From Chitinophaga pinensis (GTDB lineage: Bacteria > Bacteroidota > Bacteroidia > Flavobacteriales_D > Crocinitomicaceae), in contig CAMDGP010000065.1 in the NCBI GenBank assembly GCA_945897765.1, positions 1-9,844 of the forward strand: 9,844 bases of DNA. Direction: 5' to 3'. Under the pieces are notes generated by a model. It had not been told where the DNA came from and did not search any database. It saw only the letters and a list, made by a program, of their open reading frames with translations. Shown here piece by piece: positions 1-6,419 of this stretch. The first letter of the stretch is position 1. Each line of letters begins with the position of its first letter. The position numbers were made by a program, and so were the translations under genes.

Positions 1-663
1 AAACAATTGATCATTCAGTTTTTATCCGAAGGAAAAGTAGAGATTAACAGCATTAAAATTGTTCCGTTTACAGGAAAACTGCGCCAAGAAACAACTGCTA
101 GTACAAGTAAAGTTTCACCAAAAATGAATGGTGATTTAAGCGATTGGAAAGCACCTTTCACTGAATTTGAAAGTGGACATTCATTTGCCGTTCATTACAG
201 CAATGATAGCTTGTTTGTGGCCGTAAAAGTTGAAGACCCAAGTCCACGTGTGAACGATCAAACGGGAAGCAACTTGTGGAACGGTGATGCAATCGAAATT
301 GCTTTTTCAACAAATACGAAAGCTGACCCGAAGCGCAAATTCTTCTTACTGAGTGACCAACACATCGGTATCAATTGTGGAGCGAATCCATACGTTTGGG
401 ATTGGAAAGAAAGCGTTGAATTGAAAGCAATCGATTTCAAAATCCAAAATAACTCTACAGGATACACTGCTGAAATCGCAATTCCTTACAAGGAACTTTA
501 CAAAACGACCTTAAAATCAGGTGATAAAATCGGCTTCGAAATTGCCGTTGACCTCAACACAACCGAACAAAAACGCCAGCGCCAAGACCGTTGGAACAGC
601 CACAATACCGAAGGATTTCACTTATCGCCAGGGAAATGGGGAGAAGTTGAAGTGGGATTTTGA
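1..663 (+). CDS. C-terminal part of a CBM9-like carbohydrate-binding protein (5' end outside window)
   Basis: The reading frame is open from base 1 to a TGA at 661-663, giving about 220 residues with no credible start, so the N-terminus lies upstream. The first 25 or so residues look like the last beta-strand of a preceding domain. The rest resembles a family 9 carbohydrate-binding module: an opening MNGDLSDWKAPF segment, then DSLFVAVKVEDPSP, then LWNGDAIEIAF, and a closing region with GYTAEIAIPYKEL, GDKIGFEIAVDLN and FHLSPGKWGEVEV. These are hallmarks of the CBM9/DOMON-like beta-sandwich found at the C-terminus of many secreted Bacteroidota glycan-active proteins. What the missing N-terminal part does, possibly a glycoside hydrolase, cannot be seen. 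The GH3 gene 272 bases downstream on the same strand supports a polysaccharide-utilisation setting. The domain call is by motif resemblance, and the substrate is unknown. Confidence 0.7.
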   Translation, partial: KQLIIQFLSEGKVEINSIKIVPFTGKLRQETTASTSKVSPKMNGDLSDWKAPFTEFESGHSFAVHYSNDSLFVAVKVEDPSPRVNDQTGSNLWNGDAIEIAFSTNTKADPKRKFFLLSDQHIGINCGANPYVWDWKESVELKAIDFKIQNNSTGYTAEIAIPYKELYKTTLKSGDKIGFEIAVDLNTTEQKRQRQDRWNSHNTEGFHLSPGKWGEVEVGF

Positions 664-676
664 ATTCTTAATTTTT

Positions 677-834
677 AATGTTGGATATTTAAAAACCTTG
701 CTTTTGGTGCTTTTCGACATCATTTAATTGAAATATAGAGTTATTCATTGGATGGATTTTAATAAATAAAGACGCTAAGTCAACTTTATATTCTTCTATT
801 CTTGATGGACCATTTCATTTTTCAATCCAACATT
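677..834. repeat. 10-bp inverted repeat in the 664-935 intergenic gap
   Basis: AATGTTGGAT at 677-686 is the exact reverse complement of ATCCAACATT at 825-834, with 138 bases between the arms. The arms are too far apart for a simple terminator hairpin. The gap of 272 bases otherwise holds no credible small ORF, no GC-rich hairpin followed by a T-run, and no good promoter match. In AT-rich DNA the repeat may be coincidence. Confidence 0.3.
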
Positions 835-935
835 TTGTTTTAAGAAAAGAAAAAAATCAATTCGGACAAGATTTTGGGTTGCGGGTATTATAAATCAGAA
901 AAACAATTACCTTAGAGTACTAATTACAATATCTT

Positions 936-3218
936 ATGAAATTTCTATCGCTACTATTGTGTGTGTTACTCGTTAAATTATCTTACAGTCAAAATACTGA
1001 TGCTCAGTTACAAAAAGAAGCCAAACGCCGATTGAAACAACTTTCAACCGAAGAAAAAATCGCTCAAACGTGTCAATTAACCTTGGACGCTGTACTAAAA
1101 GTGGACGAAAAAGGACGTGTTTTAGAGCCTTTACAATTAGACGAAGTAAAACTTAAAGAAGTTATAAAAACGAATAATGTTGGTTCCATTTTAAATGTGA
1201 GTTCACATAACTTGGACTTAAAAACATGGGCCACAATTACGGCAAAAGTTCATCAGTTTTATCAATTGGGCGAAACAAAAACGCCAGTTCTTTATGGTGT
1301 TGATGCCATTCACGGAGCGAATTATGTGATTGGTGGAACATTGTTTCCTCAAGAAATTGGTTTAGCTGCAACTTGGAATCCAGCTTTGGCGGAAGAAATG
1401 GGTAAAATTACAGCTTACGAAACGAGAGCTTCTGGTGTTCCTTGGAATTTTTCACCTGTTTTGGATTTGGGAAGACAACCTTTGTGGTCGCGCTATTTTG
1501 AAACCTTGGGTGAAGATCCCTTTTTAGTTAGTAAAATGGGACAAGGCTTAGTAAAAGGCTACCAAGGAAAATCGTTTGACGACCCTTACACGGTACTTTC
1601 TTGCATGAAACATTTTGTGGGATATTCTTACCCAAATTCGGGTCGCGACCGCACACCCGCTTGGATTCCCGAACGACAAATGGAAGAGTTGTTTTTACCA
1701 CCTTTCAAATCAGCTGTAGAAGCTGGCGCATTGTCGGTTATGATTAATAGCGGTGATGTCAACGGAATTCCTGGACACATCAATCATCATTTGATAACAG
1801 AAGTTTTGAAAAATCGCTGGGGATTCAAAGGTTTTGCAGTTTCCGATTGGGAAGATTTTAGAATGTTGCACACCGTTCACAAAGTCGCAAAAGACCAAAA
1901 AGAAGCCATCATTTTGGCTTTCAATGCGGGTGTTGACATGAGCATGGTTCCTTATTACACAACGTATTCCGAATATTTGAAACTGTTTAAAGAAGCTGTT
2001 GATGAAGGTCGAATTTCCAAAAAACGTTTGGACGATGCCGTGGCGCGAATTTTATTCGTGAAGCTGAAATTGGGATTGTATAAAAAACAAGTTTACAACA
2101 GCGATTTATACTTGAAATTCGGTTCACAAGAGTTCAAAAATGCAGCAAGAGCAGCAGCTCAGGAATCAATTACACTTTTGAAAAACGACAACAACTTATT
2201 ACCACTTTCTAAAAACGAAAGAATTTTGTTAATTGGTGAAGCAGCGGATAATTTGATTTTTCAAAATGGTGCATGGACACATACGTGGCAAGGAGTAGAT
2301 ACAGCTTACAATACAGTTGGAGCTCTAACCATTCGACAAGCATTTGAGAAACAAATTGGTGCAAAAAACCTTCATTTTGAAAAAGGCTATGATTTGTCAT
2401 TAGTTGACGGTTGGGAAACGTGTAATTTGTTAGATGTAAATTGGTTAAAAATTGAGGCTAAAATGGCAGATAAAATTGTTGTGTGTTTGGGAGAAATGCC
2501 AGCGACAGAAAAACCTGGAGACATTCGTTCTTTGAATTTACCAGTAGCCTACGTTAAGTTAATACAAGAATTGGCAAGCACTGGAAAACGAATTGTTTTG
2601 GTGACGATGTTTGGAAAACCGCGAATCGTTCGTGAGATTGAACCGTTTGCGACAGCTGTTTTTAATGGGTATTTACCCGGAGATTACGGTTCTGAAGCTT
2701 TAGTAGATTTAGTTTATGGCAAAGAAAACCCAAGTGGAAAATTACCTTTTACTTATCCCAAATACGACGGTGTAATTGAACACTATGACTACACAAATGC
2801 CGAAGCAAAATCTGGTAAAAATGAATTGAATCAAGCACACGATCCGCAATGGCCATTTGGTTTTGGAATGAGTTACACCAGTTTTTCTTACACCAATTTG
2901 AAACTTTCTAAAAATGCAATTCAAGGTGAAAATGATTTCATAACTGCTGAAATTACAGTTACAAATACAGGAAAAACAAAAGGAAAAGAAACTGTTCAAT
3001 GGTATATTACAGATGATTTTGCATCTATTGCTCCAGCAAACAAACGATTAAAAGATTTTGAAAAGATTGAACTCAATCCGGGAGAATCGAAAACTGTTAG
3101 TTTCAAAATTTCTACTTCATCATTAGAATTCGTTGGTCTAGATAACAAGTGGATTTCCGAAAAAGGAAGTTTCACAATTTCCGTTGGCGGACAAAAAGGA
3201 AGTTTTGAGTTGAAGTGA
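936..3218 (+). CDS. bglX: Secreted glycoside hydrolase family 3 beta-glucosidase
   Basis: This 760-residue protein releases terminal beta-linked glucose (or a related sugar) from oligosaccharides with retention of configuration. Residues 1-19 form a Sec signal peptide ending in SYS-Q; there is no lipobox cysteine at the cleavage site, so a soluble periplasmic or secreted enzyme is expected. The TIM barrel (roughly 30-380) shows GVDAIHG with D123, KHF at 225-227 and the GFAVSDW motif with the nucleophile D304. The alpha/beta sandwich domain (roughly 410-640) carries GEMPATEKPGD, in which E520 or, more likely, E525 would be the acid/base by analogy to the barley exoglucanase-like branch. It also contains GYLPGDYGSEA and NPSGKLPFTYPKY. 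A fibronectin III-like domain (about 665-755) ends the protein, as in complete GH3 enzymes of this length. The ATG at 936 gives the signal peptide directly. The family is certain, the exact substrate is not, and the symbol is by resemblance. Confidence 0.9.
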   Translation: MKFLSLLLCVLLVKLSYSQNTDAQLQKEAKRRLKQLSTEEKIAQTCQLTLDAVLKVDEKGRVLEPLQLDEVKLKEVIKTNNVGSILNVSSHNLDLKTWATITAKVHQFYQLGETKTPVLYGVDAIHGANYVIGGTLFPQEIGLAATWNPALAEEMGKITAYETRASGVPWNFSPVLDLGRQPLWSRYFETLGEDPFLVSKMGQGLVKGYQGKSFDDPYTVLSCMKHFVGYSYPNSGRDRTPAWIPERQMEELFLPPFKSAVEAGALSVMINSGDVNGIPGHINHHLITEVLKNRWGFKGFAVSDWEDFRMLHTVHKVAKDQKEAIILAFNAGVDMSMVPYYTTYSEYLKLFKEAVDEGRISKKRLDDAVARILFVKLKLGLYKKQVYNSDLYLKFGSQEFKNAARAAAQESITLLKNDNNLLPLSKNERILLIGEAADNLIFQNGAWTHTWQGVDTAYNTVGALTIRQAFEKQIGAKNLHFEKGYDLSLVDGWETCNLLDVNWLKIEAKMADKIVVCLGEMPATEKPGDIRSLNLPVAYVKLIQELASTGKRIVLVTMFGKPRIVREIEPFATAVFNGYLPGDYGSEALVDLVYGKENPSGKLPFTYPKYDGVIEHYDYTNAEAKSGKNELNQAHDPQWPFGFGMSYTSFSYTNLKLSKNAIQGENDFITAEITVTNTGKTKGKETVQWYITDDFASIAPANKRLKDFEKIELNPGESKTVSFKISTSSLEFVGLDNKWISEKGSFTISVGGQKGSFELK

Positions 3219-3231
3219 GGTTTGACACATG

Positions 3232-3621
3232 TTATTTTTCCCAAATTATAGGAACATTATATTTATCAAAAAGGCTATCTTTTGTAATGATTGTCATGTT
3301 TTCAACCATTGATTGTGCGATTATGATTCTATCAAATGGATCTTGATGATGGAATTCTAAAGTTGCATTTTGTAATATTTGATTTGTTGTTAAAGGAAGA
3401 GTTTCAAATCCAGATTCTTCAATAACATCAAATATTGTTTCTAAATCAGAATTTAAATCAAGTCTTCCGATAGAATTTTTGATTGCTATTTCCCAATAGG
3501 AAGCAATACTAACGTAACAAGAATTTTCTTTGTTTTCAATTATCTGTTTAGTTTTAACAGGCAGTTTAATGTCGTCGGTTATAAACCAAATTAAAACATG
3601 GGTGTCAACTAAAAAATTCAT
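3232..3621 (-). CDS. vapC: PIN-domain toxin of a VapBC-type toxin-antitoxin module
   Basis: This 129-residue protein has the layout of a PIN-domain ribonuclease of the Sll0205-like VapC group. The acidic residues that would bind the catalytic metal are all visible: D6 in LVDTHVLIW, E44 in SYWEIAIK, D94 and D97 in HHQDPFDRIIIAQ, and D115 in TKDSLF; the chain ends with the typical VPIIWEK. In this family the toxin cleaves cellular RNA (often tRNA or rRNA) and is held inactive by the antitoxin encoded just upstream. The start ATG (3621-3619) overlaps the antitoxin TGA as ATGA, which implies translational coupling. The gene converges on bglX with 13 bases between the two stop codons. All catalytic residues are intact, so it should be functional. 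The RNA target cannot be predicted from sequence. Confidence 0.88.
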   Translation of the reverse strand: MNFLVDTHVLIWFITDDIKLPVKTKQIIENKENSCYVSIASYWEIAIKNSIGRLDLNSDLETIFDVIEESGFETLPLTTNQILQNATLEFHHQDPFDRIIIAQSMVENMTIITKDSLFDKYNVPIIWEK

Positions 3622-3827
3622 TTAAGATATTCGTTAAAACCTTCAATTGGATCATCAAAATTATCTTTCATATTAACAAGACCTTTTGCTTTACCTGCTA
3701 ATCTTTTAGTATTTTGATTTTCAATGTTTTGTGATTTAAATTTTAAAAAATCAATAAAATCAGCTACCTCCATTTTTAAATTTGATGGAAGTCCAGAAAG
3801 TTTCGTGTATAATTGAATATCAGTCAT
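3618..3827 (-). CDS. DUF2281-type antitoxin partner of the PIN toxin
   Basis: This 69-residue protein has a helical N-terminal half with the LYTKLSGLPSNLKMEVADFI and DFLKFK pattern seen in DUF2281 proteins. The C-terminal half (RLAGKAKGLVNMKDNFDDPIEGFNEYL) is the stretch that in such antitoxins typically wraps the toxin. DUF2281 proteins are commonly encoded directly upstream of PIN-domain toxins, as here, and are treated as VapB-like antitoxins. Gene order is antitoxin first with an ATGA overlap into the toxin. The antitoxin gene is very AT-rich: sampled stretches count at about 18-25% GC against the mid-30s or higher in bglX. Autoregulation through the region at 3828-3860 is expected from family behaviour but is not shown by the sequence. 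No gene symbol is assigned because the family is defined mainly by its context. Confidence 0.8.
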   Translation of the reverse strand: MTDIQLYTKLSGLPSNLKMEVADFIDFLKFKSQNIENQNTKRLAGKAKGLVNMKDNFDDPIEGFNEYLK

Positions 3828-3844
3828 CCTTTTATTTTAATAAC

Positions 3845-3852
3845 CAAATTTA
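3845..3852 (-). promoter_or_regulatory. Putative -7 promoter element for the toxin-antitoxin pair
   Basis: On the minus strand the octamer TAAATTTG fits the Bacteroidota -7 consensus TAnnTTTG and lies 17 bases upstream of the antitoxin ATG, so transcription would start about 10 bases before the gene. I see no good TTTG-like -33 element at the usual spacing, so the call rests on the -7 match and its position. Confidence 0.4.
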
Positions 3853-3949
3853 ATAATTTTTATTCATTAAGTCTTTAAAATTTCAATGCATTTTACTTCA
3901 TTATTGGAAGCAATTTAGAGATATCAAAGTGAATATTATACTACAAAGT

Positions 3950-3963
3950 TGTAAACGTTTATG
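3950..3963. promoter_or_regulatory. LacI-family-like palindromic operator candidate
   Basis: TGTAAACGTTTATG contains the perfect 10-base palindrome TAAACGTTTA (3952-3961) centred on CG, and 12 of its 14 bases fit the LacI/CcpA-type operator TGTAAACGTTTACA. It sits in the divergent region between the antitoxin (minus) and the acetyltransferase (plus), 32 bases upstream of the putative -7 element for the acetyltransferase, which is a position where a repressor or activator could act. No LacI-type regulator gene is in the window, so the binding factor is unknown. Confidence 0.4.
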
Positions 3964-3995
3964 AATACTTGAATTAAAACCCTCCTAATTACATT

Positions 3996-4003
3996 TATAT
4001 TTG
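3996..4003 (+). promoter_or_regulatory. Putative -7 promoter element for the GNAT gene at 4021
   Basis: TATATTTG matches the Bacteroidota -7 consensus TAnnTTTG exactly and ends 17 bases before the ATG at 4021. The nearest upstream TTG (3969-3971) leaves a 24-base spacer, which is longer than ideal. The predicted mRNA leader would be only about 10 bases. Confidence 0.45.
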
Positions 4004-4020
4004 TTTTTTATCATTCAACA

Positions 4021-4503
4021 ATGAATTATACAATTCGACAACTTAATAAAAGTGACAATTTTGCACTGGCAACAATGATTCGTCAGGTATTTATCGAACA
4101 TGATGCTCCTCAACAAGGAACTGTTTTTTCAGATCCAACAACAGATGATTTATTTACTTTGTTTGAAACGCAAAAATCAATGATGTGGGTTGTTGAGGTA
4201 GAAAGTGAACCCTTGGCGTGTTGTGGTATTTTTCCAACTGATGCATTACCTAAAGATTGTGTGGAATTAGTCAAATTTTACGCTGCACCTTCAACACGAG
4301 GAAAAGGCATTGGCTTAGCTCTACTCGAAAAGTGCATTGAAACAGCAATTGAATTTGGCTATAAGTCAATGTATATCGAAAGTCTTCCTCATTTTGCAAA
4401 AGCTGTATCTATGTACAAAAAGGCAGGATTTAAACAACTTAATCAACCATTAGGAAACTCGGGACATAATGCTTGTGATTTATGGTTTTTGAAGGAGATT
4501 TAA
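4021..4503 (+). CDS. GNAT-family N-acetyltransferase
   Basis: This 160-residue single-domain protein is predicted to transfer an acetyl group from acetyl-CoA to an amine. The acetyl-CoA pyrophosphate-binding loop (motif A, R/Q-x-x-G-x-G/A) is visible as STRGKGIGLALLEKC, with R93, G94, G96 and G98, preceded by the core strand VELVKFYAAP. The C-terminal part (YIESLPHFAKAVSMYKKAGF, then LGNSGHNACDLWFLKE) matches a widespread group of uncharacterised GNATs that end in a GNTGH..CD.W motif. The substrate is unknown, so no symbol is given. It appears monocistronic: 193 bases of non-coding DNA lie upstream, with promoter and operator candidates, and 129 bases lie between it and dapF. The ATG at 4021 is supported by the N-terminal YTIRQLNKSD strand typical of the family. 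Confidence 0.85.
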   Translation: MNYTIRQLNKSDNFALATMIRQVFIEHDAPQQGTVFSDPTTDDLFTLFETQKSMMWVVEVESEPLACCGIFPTDALPKDCVELVKFYAAPSTRGKGIGLALLEKCIETAIEFGYKSMYIESLPHFAKAVSMYKKAGFKQLNQPLGNSGHNACDLWFLKEI

Positions 4504-4620
4504 AAAGATTACGATAATAAGAATTACCTATTTGAAGATTCTATAATTTTAACAGTGAACATATTCTGTTTCGAAATAGATAAAATTCAGTAAATTATAA
4601 TACACCCCAACAAGATTCCT

Positions 4621-4628
4621 TAATTTTA
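4621..4628 (+). promoter_or_regulatory. Possible -7 element for the dapF operon, giving a near-leaderless mRNA
   Basis: TAATTTTA differs from TAnnTTTG only in its last base and ends four bases before the dapF ATG at 4633. If used, transcription would start at or beside the start codon. No TTTG-type -33 element is visible at the expected spacing, so this is weak. Confidence 0.28.
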
Positions 4629-4632
4629 CCGA

Positions 4633-5412
4633 ATGAAAATCAACTTTTCAAAATATCAAGGAACAGGCAACGATTTTGTAATGCTTGATAATCTGTCCGG
4701 AAACTACGATCATCTTACAATTTCTCAAGTTCAACAACTTTGTGACCGTCGTTTTGGCGTTGGTGCTGATGGTTTAATTAAAATCAATAAGTCATCAATT
4801 GGCGCTTTCGAAATGGATTATTACAATGCCGATGGATCAAAAAGTTTTTGTGGAAATGGAGCTAGATGTGCTGTTGATTTTGCCGCTACTCTTGGAATCG
4901 CTGTTGAAAATGTACAATTTAATGCGATTGATGGTTTACATAGTGCCGCTGCGAATTCTTTCCAAGTGCGCTTGAAAATGAACAATGTTTTGGAGGTAAA
5001 AAAAGACGACCAAGCCTTTGTATTATATACAGGTTCTCCTCATTATGTATTGTACAATGATGATTTGTCAACTAAAAGCATTACTGAAATTGGTAAAGAA
5101 ATTCGCTATTCTTCAACTTACAAGCAAGAAGGAATTAATGTGAATTTGGTGCAACGACTTAGTGAAAATGAAATTGCTATTGCAACCTATGAACGTGGGG
5201 TAGAGGATGAAACCTTGTCTTGTGGAACTGGTGCAACAGCTTGTGCATTGGTGCACGATTTTCTTTCTGCTTCACCTTTAAATCAAGTTAAAGTTAAGGT
5301 TAAAGGTGGTGAATTGATGGTAGAGTTTGAACGCGTTTCAAGCGGTCATTATCAAAATATTTATCTTTCTGGTCCTGCAACTTTCGTTTTTAGTGGAGAA
5401 ATTGATGTTTGA
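4633..5412 (+). CDS. dapF: Diaminopimelate epimerase
   Basis: The enzyme interconverts LL- and meso-diaminopimelate without a cofactor, supplying meso-DAP for peptidoglycan cross-links and for lysine. The two catalytic cysteines are both present in family motifs: C73 in FCGNGARC and C197 in ETLSCGTGATA. Other signatures are KYQGTGNDFVMLD at 7-19, RRFGVGADG at 39-47, N65 in DYYNADGS, GSPHYVLY at 134-141, and E187-R188 in TYERGVEDE, matching the substrate-binding residues known from the H. influenzae enzyme. The length of 259 residues is a little shorter than the E. coli protein (about 274). The ATG at 4633 places the KYQGTGNDF motif at the normal distance from the N-terminus. Its stop codon overlaps the next gene by 8 bases, making it the first gene of a five-gene overlapping run. 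The cytoplasmic role is secure. Confidence 0.96.
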   Translation: MKINFSKYQGTGNDFVMLDNLSGNYDHLTISQVQQLCDRRFGVGADGLIKINKSSIGAFEMDYYNADGSKSFCGNGARCAVDFAATLGIAVENVQFNAIDGLHSAAANSFQVRLKMNNVLEVKKDDQAFVLYTGSPHYVLYNDDLSTKSITEIGKEIRYSSTYKQEGINVNLVQRLSENEIAIATYERGVEDETLSCGTGATACALVHDFLSASPLNQVKVKVKGGELMVEFERVSSGHYQNIYLSGPATFVFSGEIDV

Positions 5413-5923
5413 TTTCATTTTTGATAACATTCAATTTCGAGAAAAAATGGATCATCTTCATGGTGTTCATTTGTGGATTTTGCACGCCGATAAAATTCCA
5501 CCACACATCGGAATTTCAGTTGATGGTCACTATTTTAGCCTCAAAGCCAAAGGGAAAGATGAATCAGTTGCAATTAAAAGTATGTTGCAAGTGATTGATA
5601 AAAAGAAAATTAGCACCGTTTTAATTCAACTAAAATCTAACTTAACGTTTGAACAAGTGAGAATTGAATATTCAAAATTTGAGCGTGCTTTTGATATAGA
5701 AACAAGCTGTTTGGTTCCAATTAAAAATTGCTTAAATGCACCGATTAGCATTCAAAAATTAAGTGAATTGCTACATTTTTTACAAGATGAAGATCAGTTA
5801 CTTTCAGTTTTTGGATTACATTTGATTAATGAATACAAAGGAATTAAATCGTACACAATTGATGAAATTCAACAACGCATTGAAAAACTAAACGATGTTG
5901 AAGGGAAAAACAATTTATCTTAG
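5405..5923 (+). CDS. Unrecognised 172-residue protein between dapF and a GNAT gene
   Basis: I do not recognise this protein. The ATG at 5405 overlaps the dapF stop by 8 bases (ATGTTTGA) and is preferred to a TTG at 5327, which would add 26 hydrophobic residues read from within dapF. The protein has no signal peptide or membrane segment and is probably cytoplasmic. Visible features are a histidine-rich N-terminal part (H17, H19, H22, H27), the segment PPHIGISVDGHYFSLKAKGKD (33-52 and next), a central SCLVPIKNC with C102 and C109, and a helical C-terminal half ending in YTIDEIQQRIEKL. The order of H34-I-G followed later by C102 superficially recalls permuted papain-like (NlpC/P60-LRAT) folds, but this is only a guess. 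Its end overlaps the next gene by 29 bases. Codon use looks normal, and the position between dapF and mltG suggests an envelope-related or regulatory role without proving it. Confidence 0.8.
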   Translation: MFDFIFDNIQFREKMDHLHGVHLWILHADKIPPHIGISVDGHYFSLKAKGKDESVAIKSMLQVIDKKKISTVLIQLKSNLTFEQVRIEYSKFERAFDIETSCLVPIKNCLNAPISIQKLSELLHFLQDEDQLLSVFGLHLINEYKGIKSYTIDEIQQRIEKLNDVEGKNNLS

Positions 5924-6419
5924 GTCAGTTGAAGAGGATGACGCTACCACTCTTTTTATGTGGGAAAATAATCCTGACAATTGGAAAGTATCTAATACTG
6001 AAGTGCCTTTTTCAATGACAGCAATCCATCAATTAATTGAACAACAGTCGAATATTCGCAATTCAGGGCAATTGCGATTTATCATTTGCGAAAACGATTC
6101 TGATTTTTCTGTTGGAACAGTCGATTTATATGACGTAAATTTCAAACATGGTTTTGCTTCAGTCGGAATTTTAATAGCTGAGGAAAAAGTACGAAGAAAA
6201 GGCAGAGCAAAGGAAAGCTTGGGATTATTGATCGAATATGCTCGAGATATCTTAGAATTAACAAACCTTCAATGTAGTATTCATGGTGATAACGAACCGA
6301 GTGTTCAACTCTTTGAATCATTGGGTTTTTTAAGAATTGGCTTGCGCAAAAATTGGTTTATTTACAAAGGAAAAAGAATTGACGAAATCAGCTATCAACT
6401 ATGTCTAAAAGAACAATAA
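5895..6419 (+). CDS. RimJ/SpeG-like GNAT N-acetyltransferase
   Basis: This 174-residue protein belongs to the Acetyltransf_3 branch of GNAT enzymes (RimJ/RimL/SpeG-like), which acetylate protein N-termini, polyamines or amino sugars. The N-terminus KGKTIYLRSVEEDDATTLFMWENN is the typical opening, followed by VSNTEVPFS, QLRFIICE, and the core strand SVGILIAEEKVRRKGRAKESL carrying the acetyl-CoA loop (around 99-106, with R-R-K-G-R-A in place of the usual R-G-x-G-x-A/G). The late motif HGDNEPSVQLFESLGFLRIGLRKNW is the conserved N..S..L....GF segment. The ATG at 5895 lies inside the preceding gene with a 29-base overlap, and the stop overlaps mltG by 19 bases, so translational coupling is likely. 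It is unrelated in detail to the GNAT gene at 4021. The substrate is unknown, and a cell-wall or amino-sugar substrate is only suggested by the neighbours. Confidence 0.85.
   Translation: MLKGKTIYLRSVEEDDATTLFMWENNPDNWKVSNTEVPFSMTAIHQLIEQQSNIRNSGQLRFIICENDSDFSVGTVDLYDVNFKHGFASVGILIAEEKVRRKGRAKESLGLLIEYARDILELTNLQCSIHGDNEPSVQLFESLGFLRIGLRKNWFIYKGKRIDEISYQLCLKEQ

Noticed and set aside
7..9. TTG as the start of the first CDS
   Set aside because: The frame is open to the window edge and the first residues look like the end of a folded domain, so the gene is truncated by the window rather than starting here.
872..915. Promoter for bglX (TTTTG 872-876 and TACCTTAG 908-915)
   Set aside because: The -7 octamer has a mismatch at a conserved T and the spacer is over 25 bases. 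The match is too poor to annotate.
2742..2999. Minus-strand small frames within bglX and other genes
   Set aside because: They lie antisense to well-conserved coding sequence, have no recognisable motifs and lack promoter-like elements.
3828..4020. Possible small RNA or att site in the divergent intergenic region
   Set aside because: Beyond the palindrome and the -7 elements I saw no stable hairpin, tRNA-like segment or direct repeat flanking the toxin-antitoxin pair.
4552..4580. AACAG...CTGTT inverted repeat and TTTCGAAA palindrome downstream of the GNAT gene
   Set aside because: The stem is only five base pairs with a ten-base loop and no T-run, and an 8-base palindrome is expected by chance in AT-rich DNA. 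There is no convincing terminator or operator.
5327..5404. TTG start that would extend the 172-residue protein by 26 residues
   Set aside because: The extension lies wholly within dapF coding sequence. The ATG at 5405 gives a normal 8-base stop/start overlap and a plausible N-terminus.
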